Assembly: GCA_905250075.1 (NCBI GenBank)
Contig: CAJNOP010000080.1
Coordinates: 735,260 to 799,259, forward strand
DNA: 64,000 nucleotides
Source of the DNA: Rotaria sp. Silwood1
Lineage: Eukaryota > Rotifera > Eurotatoria > Philodinida > Philodinidae
Direction: 5' to 3'
In this document: piece by piece, positions 46,425 to 59,788 of the stretch
Position numbering within the stretch: the stretch's first letter is position 1
Layout: each line of letters starts with the position of its first letter
Position numbers and translations under genes: made by a program
Notes under the pieces: generated by a model
What the model was told of the DNA's origin: nothing
Seen by the model: the letters and a program-made list of their open reading frames with translations, nothing else
Database searches by the model: none

Positions 46425-48102
46425 TTATTTTGTGTTGTGAGATGGTTTTACATTAGTTAAATGAGGATCATAACTTTGAACTATATTTTGAAATAATGTT
46501 GGAAAACGTTCAGGTAATAAGAGTCGTTCAACATAAGATGGTGCATTATAACGGAGTGGCACTTCAGGAAATGTAACAAGAACATAACGACTGAAATCAA
46601 TCGAGAATAGAATTTACTTATTTTTGTTATCTTATGTTATAAAAAAAAAAACTTATAATAAACCTGCATCTTGATGGAATTGATACAACACGTTGTCCAC
46701 CAATATAAACAGGTAATTCAGGCATATCAGGATCAATTGATAAAGGACTACATATTGATGGAGAACTATAAATCAAGATAAAATAAATTTTTCAGTATAA
46801 ACTAACTATTTTTAGAAACATCCCTAATAGGATTACATTCGTTTAAAGAATTGTTTTATGCTTCATCAGTTAAGCAGCGAATTATTAATAAAAAAAAAAA
46901 CAATCAAATTTTTTGCATATATCCCTTATGACAGCTTTTTAAACACATATGTATGTAAGAAAGATCTGATTAAATATTAATTTTCCTAGATTAAAATCTT
47001 CATTAGACAAACCGAGGTTTTGTAGTTGATTGTGATAACGATGAAAATGTTGTCATTGTTGTATCTAAATTAGTTCGTTGTCTAGCACGTGATAGTTTTG
47101 TTGGTGATCGTTGTCGAACAATAACTGATGAACCAGTTACAATAGCTGATCGATTTGATTTTTGTGGTTGTGATGAAGCCATTGTTGAAAGTGATGCATT
47201 TGATTGAACAGTCGGATCTTTTCGACTATTTGTATTCGTTACTAAAAGTGGTGGTGGTGGTGGTATTGTTAATAATGATGATTTTGATGATATTGGACGT
47301 TGATTTATTTTTGATTTAATTCTTTTTTTAATCATAGTTTCATGAAGTTCATTAGGAATATCCCCAAGAAAAGTAACACTTTTAACAAGTGATGATTCAC
47401 ATAAATCTTCTTGTTGAGTTGATGAAAATGTTTCTCCTGGATATGGAACTATTGGTATTGCTTTTGGTGTAGAAAGACTAAGATTTGATGAATGTATTGA
47501 AGGATTAATAATCGTATTATTATCAGTTCGAATATGTACTGATCGTTTTGTTGATGATTGTTTTGCTGTTGTTGTTGTTGCTTCATTATTATTGGTTGGC
47601 TGTTGTTGTTCATTACCTTTTTTTTGTTATAAAATGTTAAAAAATAAATTAATTTCATATAGACATACATACAATCCAAATCTAGTGGACTCCATTGTTC
47701 ACGACTAACAAAATGTTTATCATTGAAAGCATTTGTTGAATTAGTTACATTATCTTGTGATAATGACGATGTTTGTCCTGTTGAAATACGTGTTCCTAAA
47801 ATAAAATGAAATATTTCTTTTTTTTTGTTTTTTAAATATTCTATTAATTCACCAGTAACAATTTGTCGTTGAAATGTATCAAATTTAATATCATTTGAAT
47901 AATATAATTTAAATAATTCTTCAACATCATGTTTAGATTTTTCCATACGTTGTGAAAAATTTTTTTTATGATTTGCTGATTGTCGAAATAATTTTCTTCG
48001 TAAAATTACTAATGGTGTTGTTTGATTAGTAAAATTTGTTGATTTTGATATAACTGACATTGATGTTGACCAACGTGATGTTGGCCGACTTGGATCAGAC
48101 AT
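46425..48102 (-). CDS. Unrecognised four-exon protein
   Basis: On the minus strand, exons 48102-47673, 47616-47013, 46765-46664 and 46590-46425 join in phase to give 433 residues. The N-terminal part (MSDPSRPTSRWSTS) is Ser/Thr-rich and is followed by a basic helical segment with LVILRRKLFRQSANHKK, HDVEELFKLYYSND and ELIEYLKNKKKEIFHFILG. The middle is polar and low-complexity with a short poly-Pro run. The C-terminus looks folded and conserved: SIDPDMPELPVYIGGQRVV, SRYVLVTFPEVPLRYNAP and YVERLLLPERFPTLF. No transmembrane segment or signal peptide is seen. I do not recognise the family. Splice phases and protein-like composition make the gene itself fairly certain. Confidence 0.7.
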
Positions 48103-50975
48103 TGTCGTAAAAGAAAATGACAAAGCTGATCAACTATAATGTTGATCAAGCAAGAAGTAAAAAAGAAAAACACTCGACTATGTACTTAATACTATTTTCA
48201 TTTCATTCAGATTTTCTCTCTTTACATACACACTCTCACATCTATTCGATCGACTATTTTGATTTTATAGTTAACGATGGTTATAAAAATTGATTTTTTC
48301 TTCAATATCTGATGAATAGATAAACATACGATGTTCTTCTAGTGGATCATAATCAATCGTCAAAGGTAATCATTTGTCAACAATACATATACAGTAGATT
48401 TGGCTTCCTAGTTTCAATACAGAATGAAGAAACAAACTTGCTCATTGACGAACAACATAAAAAGAGAAGAAGAAGAAAGAAAAAAAGAAAAATTGATTTT
48501 TTGCTTTATGTCGATTTGCCATGTTTTGTTTACACAGTAGGCAGAGCAATGCCACCGCTATAGGAGTTCTTTCTACTTTTCTTTTTTTTTGCTTTCTTTC
48601 AAATTGCATCAAGTAATTTGACCGCTTGAAATATTGATGATGATGATGATGGCAGTAGTATGGAATATTGTACACCAATCAGTAAAATCAAACGCACACA
48701 TGCAAAACAAAGTACAAAAAAAAGGGCAACAATCATTATTGATTAAATAACAAAGAAAAAAAGTCGCATTTTTTTCAAGTATGAAATTTTTTCAAAAACA
48801 AAAATTTTTCTTTTTCCTTTTTTTATGTGAAACTAGAATAAGATTTACATATTTCACAAAAAAAAAGATAAGTAATTTACAATTTAATACTTTTCATCCG
48901 TTATTTTTGTAGGAAAATCAATCATTAGTTTTTTTTCTACAAACCTAAAAAGAAAAGTATTGAAATTCTGATTGTATTAATTAAAAATATATCATTTTCC
49001 ATCATGTTCGTCATGTGATTAGGTTTCCTCTTATATTAAATTTATTAAAGCAGAAAGATTTAATAAGACTAATTGATAGTACAAATTAAATGAGATTCTT
49101 TTGTTCCTCTTTTAAATCTAATATTACAAGGATGATCGAAATTCAAGTAGACGTTATCAAATAATCATATTATTCTAAGATGTCGGTAATCCGAAATTGA
49201 TTTTTAATGTTTATTTGTTGCAATTAATAGAGTTCATTAAGTTAAATATAAAAACGTTGTTTTTCACATATTCCAACGATGTTTTTTGTAGTAAAAAGTT
49301 AAGTTAAAAAATTAGAAAAAAATTGGAATACACCTACAATATAATGTGTCAATAGTTTTAATACTTATCTGAGTTTTGTTTTTGATTCTACTCGTTATAT
49401 AGTTCAGAAGAAAAAAAAATAATGCATGCTTTTTGAAAAATATTGTTTGATTGTAGTGCAAATTCATTTTTTTTAATATGATATCGAAAATCTCTAAGTA
49501 CGAGTTTGTATTCAAAAATTTTGACTACCACACAGTCAGTTCTAAAATAAACGAATATCATATTAAGAATTAATGCAAAAATCTTCATCGAATAATATAT
49601 TTAATACTCAAAAATAATCTGTCGGTATACTCTCACTTGTGCTTTCTCAAAGTATAAAATCAGTAAATAACAATACTAAATTTGCTGATATGTGAAGAAT
49701 TGAAAATGTGTGGGATGTATCGAATGAGAAAGTTCGTAGAAAAGAGTGTCTGATAGATAATACTGTATCAATTACAATTGATCATACAGAACATGTTCAT
49801 ACACACTGAGTTTTATTATAATTTATTCTCTTTTTTATAAAAACTTGTCTTGTAAAATTGTTTTTCATAAGATGTTTACAAGTATCGCTAGTTAAGAAAT
49901 CAAGATGTCACAAAAAAATCAAGTACGACAACGTATGTATGTTAATCTTGTTCATAAATATCAGTACTGACTTTAGTTAAAGAGCTTAAACTTTGAATCA
50001 TTTAAGAACTTGATGAGAAATGTAGAGTGGTCGAAAAGTCATTTTATCTAAGAAAAAGTTCAATACCTCGGCCATATTTAAAATAAATGAGCTGATTCTT
50101 TTATGACTGATAAATATGTGTTCATAGGTTATATTTATTAGAGAAACATTGATAAATACTGTTTTGAAATATTATCGTTGACTTCATTAAAAGAACGGTA
50201 ACATTTTATGATTTATGAAACAGTTGCCTAACTTTTTCCATGGCAATAAAACTAAACTATATTTAGCTCTCTTTATTAATTCTTCGCACAAGTATTACTT
50301 TGTCTGATATCTATATCACAGATATATATTTTATTATTCATTGTATCCAGAAACTTTCAGCGATAGATTCCAATTTTAAGACACCGTATATAATAAAAAT
50401 TTCAGTCTCTTGCGTCAAGAAAAAGTATGGTAGTTGATAATTTATGCTCAGTTATTATGAGACATCTTTTTATGGCAAGTAAAATTGAATGCAAAGTTCG
50501 AATAAATATTAAGGCTATTGAAACTTGTTGTTTTTGGCATATTTGAATTTTTATAGTTTTTTTTTCTGTTTTGTTGTTAATTAATTTTCACTATAAAAAC
50601 ATCGTCTGTATATTTTCAAAACAACATGTTTATAGGTAACTCAATAAGATCTATTCAATCATAACAAAAAAAAAAAACATTTTCTCAAATTTCGAATTGT
50701 TGGCGTCTTATTTCTAAAGTAAAGTTTCATATATACGAAAAAAAACAAGCAGATATTGATATGAATATTTCAATCAATTGCAAAAGAAAAAAAAACAATT
50801 TCGTTGATCATTTCATTTCTTTCTTTTTTTTTTGTTAAACAAATAGCGTGTTAATCATAAGCATGCATAAATGAAATGTGTAATAACATAACTTTCTTTT
50901 GTAGATGATTTTTGTTAAATAGTAAAAAAAAAAACAAATAACGAAAACAAATAATAATAATAATAGAAACAAAAA
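48103..50975. other. 2.9-kb intergenic region
   Basis: AT-rich sequence between the start of the unrecognised gene and the 3' end of importin, both on the minus strand. Open frames here (48342-48678, 49312-49588) are short and Lys/Phe-rich and are not called. No repeat family or RNA gene was recognised. Confidence 0.5.
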
Positions 50976-53900
50976 TCATTTTTGTTGATTTTGAAGTATG
51001 TTAATTATTGGACCATTTGCAGCAAAGTTAAAATTCGTTGGTTGTCCAGCAGCAACTGATGGTGAAAAGTTATAACCACCGGCATCACGAATTTTATTTG
51101 ATTCTAATATATTCAAAATAAAAGATTTTAGAAATAAAAAAAATAATAGAACAAAATTTACCTTTTTCTTGTTTTCTTTTTTCTGTATAATGAATTATAT
51201 TTTGTATTTGTGTACGTTGTTCTGGTGTAAGACTTTGTAATAATGCTTGATTATAACCAGTTGTATCCGATTGAAGTTCTATTAAAAAAAAAGGAAAAAC
51301 AGATTTTTTACAAAAAAAAAAAGAATTGCATTTTTTTTGAATGATATACTTTGTAAACTTTCACAAAATATTTGAAATTCATCAATATCTTCATTAGCTT
51401 CAAGTACAGTTGAATATGATTCGAGATCAGTTTCATCGATATCAAAATCACTGCCATCATCATCGTCATCATCATCACCAGCACCTTCAAGTCCATCACC
51501 AGACATTTCATGATCAGATGCCTTGATTAAAAAGAAAAAATTTTCAATATATTTTTTTTTTCATCATTTTTTATTTTAATTTTAAATTCATACTTTTCCT
51601 TTAAGTTTTTCAAGAAAATCATCTTCATGTTCAATAGTTTCATCTTCACCATCTTCGATTTCTAAGAATAAAACAAATTTTATTCTTATATTAATTTCTA
51701 TGATCGAAATTTTTACCACTAGCAACTGAATCATCATCTTCTTCATCAGTTTCATCATCACTATCCTCTTCATTATGTTGATAAGTCTTCATTAAACCTT
51801 CATAAACTTGAATACAATTAGGTAAAATTTTTGGTACAATATTTGATATAGCTGAATAATAATTAGCATCAATACGTAATAACGTACAAAGACCAAGTGC
51901 ACAAACACGACGATCATGAATACCAGCAAATAAATGACAATCAGTCATCCATTGATTAAAAAAATTTGCTATTATAGTTTGTGTAGTTGGATCATTTGTA
52001 ACAACTGTATTTAATGTTTGAAAAAATCTATCAGGATTAAGCCATAATATAACAATAAATACTTGAATTAGCATTAAACGTAATTCACTAGTGATCATAT
52101 TACGTTGAAAACGTTTAGCAATTAATTGAACAATTGCAGGTAGTGCCTTGGAGAAGAAAACAAAAAAAAATGAATCAAAAAAATTTCTTTAATTAAAATA
52201 GAAATTCGCATACAACAATCATATTATCTTGACATTGAAGAATAACAACTTCAATAAGTTTAGCTGCATGTGCTTCCGAATCTTCACCCAAATCATTGAC
52301 GATTACCTATAGAGAAAATAATATTAATTGAACTTCATTAGATAGTTCTGCAAATGTCAATGAAAATGAAAGCATTTTTTCTAGGAAACTTTTTGTTTCA
52401 GATTTTTCGAATATTGCTCTAATTCGAGTAAAACGGCTTTAACTCTTCAGCAGTAGGTCAAAAAAACCAATTCTTTTTGTTTTTTTCTAATTTTACATGA
52501 AAGTCTATTCGTAGCCACACTATGACGTCAAATAGTGTCCAACAGTTCTATATGTTTCCTCGTTGGTAAACACCTGTCAAACTGATAATGAATAATCATA
52601 GTTTGATCATGCAATGTCAAAGTTGTCTTATTACATCGTTTTGTTAAGCGTACTGATTAACATTTTCTGAACTTTGTAGCGCTCAAACAATCGATGACAG
52701 ACATGTTTATCTGTTCCGATCTGTATGAGGCAACAGATATTGAGATGTCTGTTATTTGTCCATTTTTCTACGCATTCTCTGGCATATTATAATTAACATT
52801 TTTTTTTCCATTATCATGAGATACACATTCTATATATAAATACTGCCAAGATTTCAACGAATGTTTGTAAATTCTTTTTGTTTATATTCAAATTAAATCG
52901 ATGAAATATTATCTTTTTTTTTTCTATATTCTGCCAATACATCTTTGAAATATTCTTTAATTACTTACATGTTTACACATTTCAAAAACAATTTCAAGCC
53001 GATCAGGTTGTGATAAAAATGATGGTGTATCATTAACAACATAATTATGTAAACAATTCATAATTTCTAAATTATAGTGACAGAAATTTATGAACAAAAA
53101 AAAAAGACAAATTTTCGTCGATCTTCTCTTACCAGCAAAGTAATCAGCAGCATCGCGATAGAATGCTTCTTTAAGTAAATAAAATACTTGCCACATTAAT
53201 GGACTAATTGTATTAATTGTTAATGTATCAATAAGTGTTAAAATTTCTTCATAAAAATCTAAAATCAAATAGAAAAAGAATAATTCAACTTTAATTCAAA
53301 CGAATAAGAACTTTAATATTTACCAAGAATACCATCACGCAATACCACAACAATAATTTCATAAATACTTTGTTCAATTTGTGCAAGTAACTAATTAAAC
53401 AAAAAAACAGAACAAGACTCTGCAAATCTTTTCTGGATATTCTCAAAATTATGCTCACTTCTGGTTTTTCTCCCATACAACTAACAATAGTATCTAGAGT
53501 ATTTAATACTCCCATAGCAGCAACAGTTTTTTCTTCGGCTTTCGTTTCATCACTCGGTGTAGTTTCTGAAGAAATAACATGTTTAAAAAATTCTACTAAT
53601 TGTGATGTCATTTGTACAGCAATTGGCTGTAAATCTTGATCGAATAGACCAACAATTTTTTGTAAAACAATCATAACATCATCAATTTCTGTTTTACGAA
53701 TTATTTCAATAATACGCATAACAATTATTTGTAAATGTGGAACAATAATTGCTCTATCTTTTTCATTAGCTTCTGTATCAGATAAAAATAAATTTAATGC
53801 CATTGCTGCTTCAACTTGTACTGGTAATGATGTATCATTACATAAACAGTGTATTAAATTTGTTAAACAACGTGATGAATTCTCGATATTGTTGTATTCC

Positions 53901-56900
53901 AATTTTGAAAAATTTCTTAATGCATAACAAGCACGTGCACGAAGATATGCTACTGGACTTTGCAATTCAGGAAATAAATATTGAACAATTATATTTTCTA
54001 ATTGATTGGCAAAAGTTTTTTTCTTTATAAGAACATTTCCAATAACACCTAACATGTGTAACACGCCATCTTTTTGTTTCGTTGATATTGTATCATTATG
54101 AATGATTGTACCAAGAAAACTAACAGTTTTCATTAAAACATCTTTTCGTTTGGCTACAGCATCAGCTAAAAATAATTCAGCAGCTGAAACTGGACTTATA
54201 TATTCATCGAGAATATCTAAATTAAAATACATTTATTAAAAATAAAGTTTTTTTTTTTTTTTTTTTTTTTCATTGATTTATTAATAATATACCAAGACGA
54301 GCACGAACAAATTCAACAGGTTCCTCATTAAATAATTCAATATCATCATCACTAATACATAATAATGGATAAATAATATCTTGAATTAATACAATAATAT
54401 TATTTTGAACAATTTTCCATGAAAATGCATGACGAACACTAAAAGAAAGATGAGATAGAAAATAAAAATTCATTTTATTATATTACCTTTCACGTAAATA
54501 ATTAAGACAAAGTTGTAAGACACGTGATGAAACATAAACTTTTTGTCTATATGTTTCAAGAATACCAAAAATAAGTTGAATAACTTTAGCTAAAAAGAAT
54601 AAGAAAGAAATTCAATAAAAATAAAAAAATAAAATTCAATAAATGTCATACCTGAATAACCTTTTAAATAAAAATTAGCAAATTCAACTTTTTCATGTGT
54701 TTGTCCTTTAGGTAAATTAGCTGGTGATCCATGTCTTTTAGAGAAAAACAAAATGATAAAAAATACTTTTGTATTACTTTGATTATCTACCTTTCAAATG
54801 TTCGAATAAGAATATGTAATGCCCATTTTTTACATTTCCACCATGGATGTTCAGCTCGATCATCTTCATCAAGTTGATCTAAACGTTCAGGTAAACGTCT
54901 TTCTAAAACCATACAACATGTATCAAGCCATGAAGCCATTGTTTGAGTTGGTAATACTCGAAAACTAAGATGAAGCTAAAAAAATTATTATATATTTAGT
55001 TTATTTCATCAATAAAATCAAACATAATAAGATGTAGGCTCAACATTTTTTGTAATAAGATCTTCATATGAAAGAAGATGAATACTTTTCAATGTATAAC
55101 ATATTTGAAAATCAGAAAAATACTCGTAACTTGCATAAAAACCATGCGAAAGTTTATGTTCACCGATATGCAACTTTCAAAAGAATAGAATCTGATTTGT
55201 TTTACGGAAAAAAATTTTAATGATGAAGCAAAAATGTTACATTATGAGCTTCTTCATCATTTAAAATGTTTATTAGACATGTAATCTTAGCCGACGAAAG
55301 CAAAATAAAATTCTGGCAAACTCTAGTTAATCTAGCTAAGGTTTTTCATACAGTTCTCTGTTACTTGTAATAGAGAATCTTCAATTCAATTCATTGAAGA
55401 TATATGATTCAATATTTACTTGGATAAAACTCAATGCTTCCTCATAAACGTTATTCTCAGCCGCCGAAGACAGGAGAAAATATGAGCATTTATACAAAAG
55501 TAAATGTAATGTAGGCTTTTGTTTTCTAAAGCTTTGCGGCTCGCCATCTATGATCTATGAATAATAATGGCAGCAATATATTCATTAAAATAGATTTGAT
55601 TCATAGTTATAGTAGTAAGAAAACTTTTTACTATTGTTCTATTAAAAAATTTAAGAATGAACAAATCATTGATTATTTGCATTAATTTCTTTTTGTATAA
55701 CTGTTTTCTTCTGTTGATTTCAATGATAGTTCATAGAATATGAATAATATTGATGTTCAACTTTGTTATTATCTTATTAATATTTCTTTGTTTTTTGTTT
55801 TCCACTGTACTAAAATATGCACTCAAATAGCTTATTTACTTCAACCTTGTACTATAGATAACATAATAAAAAGTTAATAATTGACATGACAATCTATCAA
55901 TACCTCACTTGTATTACAAACATCCTTTGTTGTTGAAGAAGATAATACTCGATAATCTAAACAATCAAGCACTTGAAACAGTGTAGACTAAATGAAGACG
56001 ACTCCTACGCAGAAAAACTTTTGTTTCAATACTTATGAGTAGGCGTTGACAAATTTATCTATGATGAAAGTGATATTTTACTTCAACAAAAAATGAAACA
56101 TAGGACAAATGCTTTTTTTTTCTAACTACAGCTCAAATGCATACCGATAAAGTTATGTTTTCAATTATTTCTTTTAAACCTTATGTAGAATTAAAATTTA
56201 ACAGAACTAGATTAGCATGCGAACGTTTTGGGACAACATTTTAACTCATTTCAATCGGTTAGAATCAGAAATAGTTCGTCAAAATCAGACTTTTTCATTC
56301 GTTGAAAAGATATATTCAGGATCTTCTTTCATAATGAGATTGACAAACTATCATCAAATTATTCCAAAATAGTGGTTGTACAGAATACTATTTTCTCTTT
56401 CTATTGAAACCTATCAAATTCAAAATGCAAAACACTTTTTTAATGGCTCGGTTTTGCAGAGCAAAATTTACTCTACAAGTCTTGCATGGCAGATTCTTTA
56501 GCATTTTTAAAAGCAGCTTTAAAAAAAAAACGATATTTTTAGAAAAGCCAATTTTTATACATACTAGCTCTTTAGTAGAAACGCATAGACAAGATTTCAC
56601 ATAAACTAAGGACTGTACAATAACCTCTATGTTCTTTTGTGTAGACACAAGTTTGAAGTGCTTCACAAAATTTACTAATAGTTGTCCGACCATATTTTAG
56701 AAAGAAGACCAGAGAGAAAAATCTGATTCTAGCGAACTAACTAATTGTTTTTTAGTGGGCGAAAAATACTTGAATATTTTACGCTAAGATTTTCGCGTCA
56801 TAGATTATATCGATGATTCTATGTATTAAGAAAAGTACCAAAATTTATCTAAGAAATCTTATCATTTTCTATCATAAATATAATCGCAAAGTATTAATCT

Positions 56901-57899
56901 ATGAAAAAGAATTTCTAAAATATAGAATTCAAAATAGAAAACTTTTATATAAACCTGAGTATAAGCATGAAAAATTTTCAAAATAAGTTTTTGTATCATT
57001 GCTGATTGATCTGAATCATCATGAGCAAATAATTGCATAAAACGTTGATGAAGCATAGGTAATATAACAAGCATAACATCATCCATAGGACCACGATCTT
57101 CAACTTTTTTATATCTAAAAATCTCCTTCATGATTAAATCGAACTTAAACAATTATGAAAAATACATACTCATAATATTGAACAAGTGTATAAAAAACCA
57201 ATAAAACACTATTCCATGTTTCAATATTATCCGTTGAAAGACATGTATGAATTTGATTCATGAATTGTGGCCATTTAGATGGAAAATCACATTTAATCAA
57301 CGTACCTGCTGCTGTGATCAATTGACATCTTAAATAATAATATTTTTAACTTCGAAAATTTATTTAAATAAATGGTTTGTTTTTTTTTCTAACCTTAATG
57401 GATCTTTGAGACGTATAATAGCATCAATAAGAACATTTCGTAAATAATCTTTATCAGTATCAGATATAAGTGAAGGTTTTTGAGACTTTTCACCATTTGT
57501 TTTTGTAATATCAACATTGACTGCATTAGCTAATGCAAGAATATCTAGATCAGTTGTTGCACTTAGATCACTACCATCGGACCAATATGTATTAACATGA
57601 TTTTTTAAATAGATAGCTCCTAAAAAGAGAATGAATTCTTTGAGTTAATTTTGTTTTTTATTGAAAACATTAAAATTAAATACCAGCTTGTCGAGCACCC
57701 ATATCACATTGTTCATTGAGAATAATTTGAATGAGACATGGGATAAAACCGGGTGTTTTACAAAACTAAACAAAGAGTTTATTGTTAAATAAAAGCTTAG
57801 AATAAAACAATATACTTGAGCAAGTTTTTCTTCAGCTTGCTTGCGAGTTTGAGGTGCAAGTGTTGCTTGAAGTGTTTCAATTACTGGAACAAGATCCAT
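50976..57899 (-). CDS. IPO7: Importin-7/8 (nuclear import receptor)
   Basis: Nineteen exons on the minus strand run from 57899 to 50976: 57899-57816, 57765-57684, 57619-57394, 57328-57170, 57114-56955, 54975-54791, 54734-54652, 54589-54487, 54438-54293, 54216-53459, 53390-53324, 53258-53133, 53066-52969, 52306-52214, 52146-51717, 51661-51594, 51521-51350, 51278-51162, 51103-50976. They give 1,094 residues, slightly longer than human importin-7. HEAT-type helical repeats occur throughout. Diagnostic stretches include AEHPWWKCKKWALHIL, KKDGVLHMLGV-like KQKDGVLHMLGVIGN, YLRARACYALRNFSK, VAAMGVLNTLDTIVSCMGEK and DRRVCALGLCTLLR. An acidic Asp/Glu run near residues 920-1010 and a final GGYNFSP motif match the family C-terminus. 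It carries ribosomal proteins, histones and signalling proteins into the nucleus with RanGTP. A T-rich TTTAG lies 13 bases before the ATG. Confidence 0.95.
54976..56954 (-). other. 2-kb intron 5 of importin
   Basis: This is the longest intron in the window, splitting HAYTQ from LHLSFRV. AT-rich, with two overlapping opposite-strand open frames near 56388-56693 that have no family features. No transposon ends were recognised. The protein aligns with the family across the junction, so no coding exon appears to be hidden inside. Confidence 0.55.
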
Positions 57900-59267
57900 C
57901 GTAGTTGTTGTTCTAAAGAGATAAATAAACAGTAATTATAAAGAATATAAGAGTAAAGTTAAAGATAAAACGAGTATTTCTTAACTAAATTTTTTAAGGA
58001 AAGAGATAATTTTCCAGTTTTAATGAATAGTACAATACTATATATGGATAAAAGCATCAGACTGAATCGGAAAAGCATTTTTCCTTTGAAGAAGTCTCAG
58101 TTACAAAGTCCTTCTGTACCCATGATGGAACAATAGCTTAAGAAATACAAAGTTAGGATGACGACAGTTTAATTGCACAAGAAAGATTGGATAGTTTAAA
58201 GTAAAATACATAGACAAATTGAATAGATCGATTAGTCTTGAAATTTTATTTAAATTAAAATACATTTTTAAAGAAAATTTTTTTCTTTTTTCATAAATAT
58301 GAACAAAAAAAAATTATAATTTTAGATATTTTTATTTGTATATAGATGTCACTTTTATGACTCATAGATTCTAGCCAGCTGTTTGTTCTCTCGAGGTTCG
58401 ATTAGTTATTTTGTTTTGTTATCATATCTTTCATTTGTTTGTGTCTATTTATAATCTTTATCAACTTATATATACAGATATTTCTATGTATATTTAAAAA
58501 AAATTAAAAGTAAAATCTATTTGAAATTCTCTTCTCTATTGAAAAATGATTTTGTCAATAAAAAGAAAAACATTGGATATTAGCTTTTGTTTGAACATGT
58601 TATTGTTTTCTTTTCTTTCCATCTTCAAAATGGGATATAGAAAATTTATTTTAAAATATTTAATTGTTTTGTTCTTGATGACACACATCTTATAGATGAT
58701 TCAGAAATATATGTTTTTTGTTATGAATAATTCTTAAGTCTAAACAATCAGTGTACACTAATGATGAAAATAATTATAATAAAAATACATATATATATAT
58801 ATAGAAATATATGTATACATGAATAATAGTTTTCTTTTTTGTCGTTTTTTTTTTTTTTTTTTCTTTCTTCCATGTCAGACAGTTGCAGAGAGTTCGTTAC
58901 GGGCAGAAGAACAACTCTAGTGATGAGAGGATATATTAGCGATGATATATATTAGTGCAAAGAATTTTATCCTAGTGCATGCGTTTTTCCTGTTCGCACA
59001 ACTATCGCCCACCACCTCCAGCCTATCGTCTTACTGTTGTTATTTATTCGCTTTCTCTGTTTTTTTTTTTGCTTATTTGGTGTGTTTTTTTTCCTTTTTT
59101 TTCTCTCTATTATTACGTACTAGTGTGCTATTGATATTCTCGTAGATTCTCTATTTTCAACCTTCGTTTTTTCTACTACAAATAGATAATATTTTATACA
59201 AGTTGCTGTTTTTTGCTTTTAGATTGTTAACTAAAGCCATTCTTTAGGAAGATATTTAAAATTTCTA
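57900..59267. promoter_or_regulatory. Divergent promoter interval, importin and profilin
   Basis: 1.37 kb between two divergently transcribed genes, so both promoters probably lie here. T tracts and a TA repeat near 58790-58803 are present. A T-rich AG at 59221-59222 lies 45 bases before the profilin ATG. No specific binding site was identified. Confidence 0.45.
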
Positions 59268-59788
59268 ATGGCAGGCTGGGATCAGTACATAACAAATTTG
59301 ACAAGTCAAGGCATCACACATGCCGGAATATTCGGTGCTGATGGATCTCGATGGGCTGCATCTCCAAATTTTCCGGTTGGCTTGTTTATTTCTCTCTCTC
59401 TTTTTTTTTTTATTTATTTATTTCTGTTAATGTTATTGTTTAATAAAATATTTTCTTTTTTGTTTAGAACATTAATAATCTTAAAGAAGAAGTGCCGAAA
59501 GCTTTTTCTGCAAAACCAGAAGGCATTGTAGTTAATGGTGAAAAATATATTTTTATTCGTAGTGCAGAAAATTTTGCTATCCTTCGTAAAAGTGCCGATG
59601 CAATGGTTATTGTGAAATTAAATCAAGGTATAATAAAAGACAAAGAAGAATTCTAAATAATTATTTTTTTTTTCATTTATTTCTTTGTTCTAGCTTATAT
59701 TGTCTCAATTGGTATCAATCAAAAACCTGAAATGATAATCGGAGCCACAAGCAAGATGGGTGAATATTTGAAAAATTGTGGCTTTTAA
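59268..59788 (+). CDS. Profilin
   Basis: Exons 59268-59375, 59468-59627 and 59694-59788 encode 120 residues, a short but acceptable profilin length. The N-terminus MAGWDQYITNLTSQGI carries the conserved Trp and Tyr of the poly-proline-binding face. GIFGADGSRWAASPNF, the central GEKYIFIRS strand and a C-terminal helix ending MGEYLKNCGF follow. Profilin binds actin monomers and poly-proline ligands such as formins and promotes filament assembly in the cytoplasm. Both introns are short (92 and 66 bp). The start is the first ATG after a T-rich AG site. Confidence 0.93.

Noticed and set aside
51282..51511. Acidic Asp-rich frame as an independent gene
   Set aside because: It is exon 17 of importin, matching the acidic C-terminal region of the family and joined in phase on both sides.
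56388..56693. Opposite-strand open frames in the importin intron
   Set aside because: No recognisable domain, and the importin protein aligns continuously across this intron.
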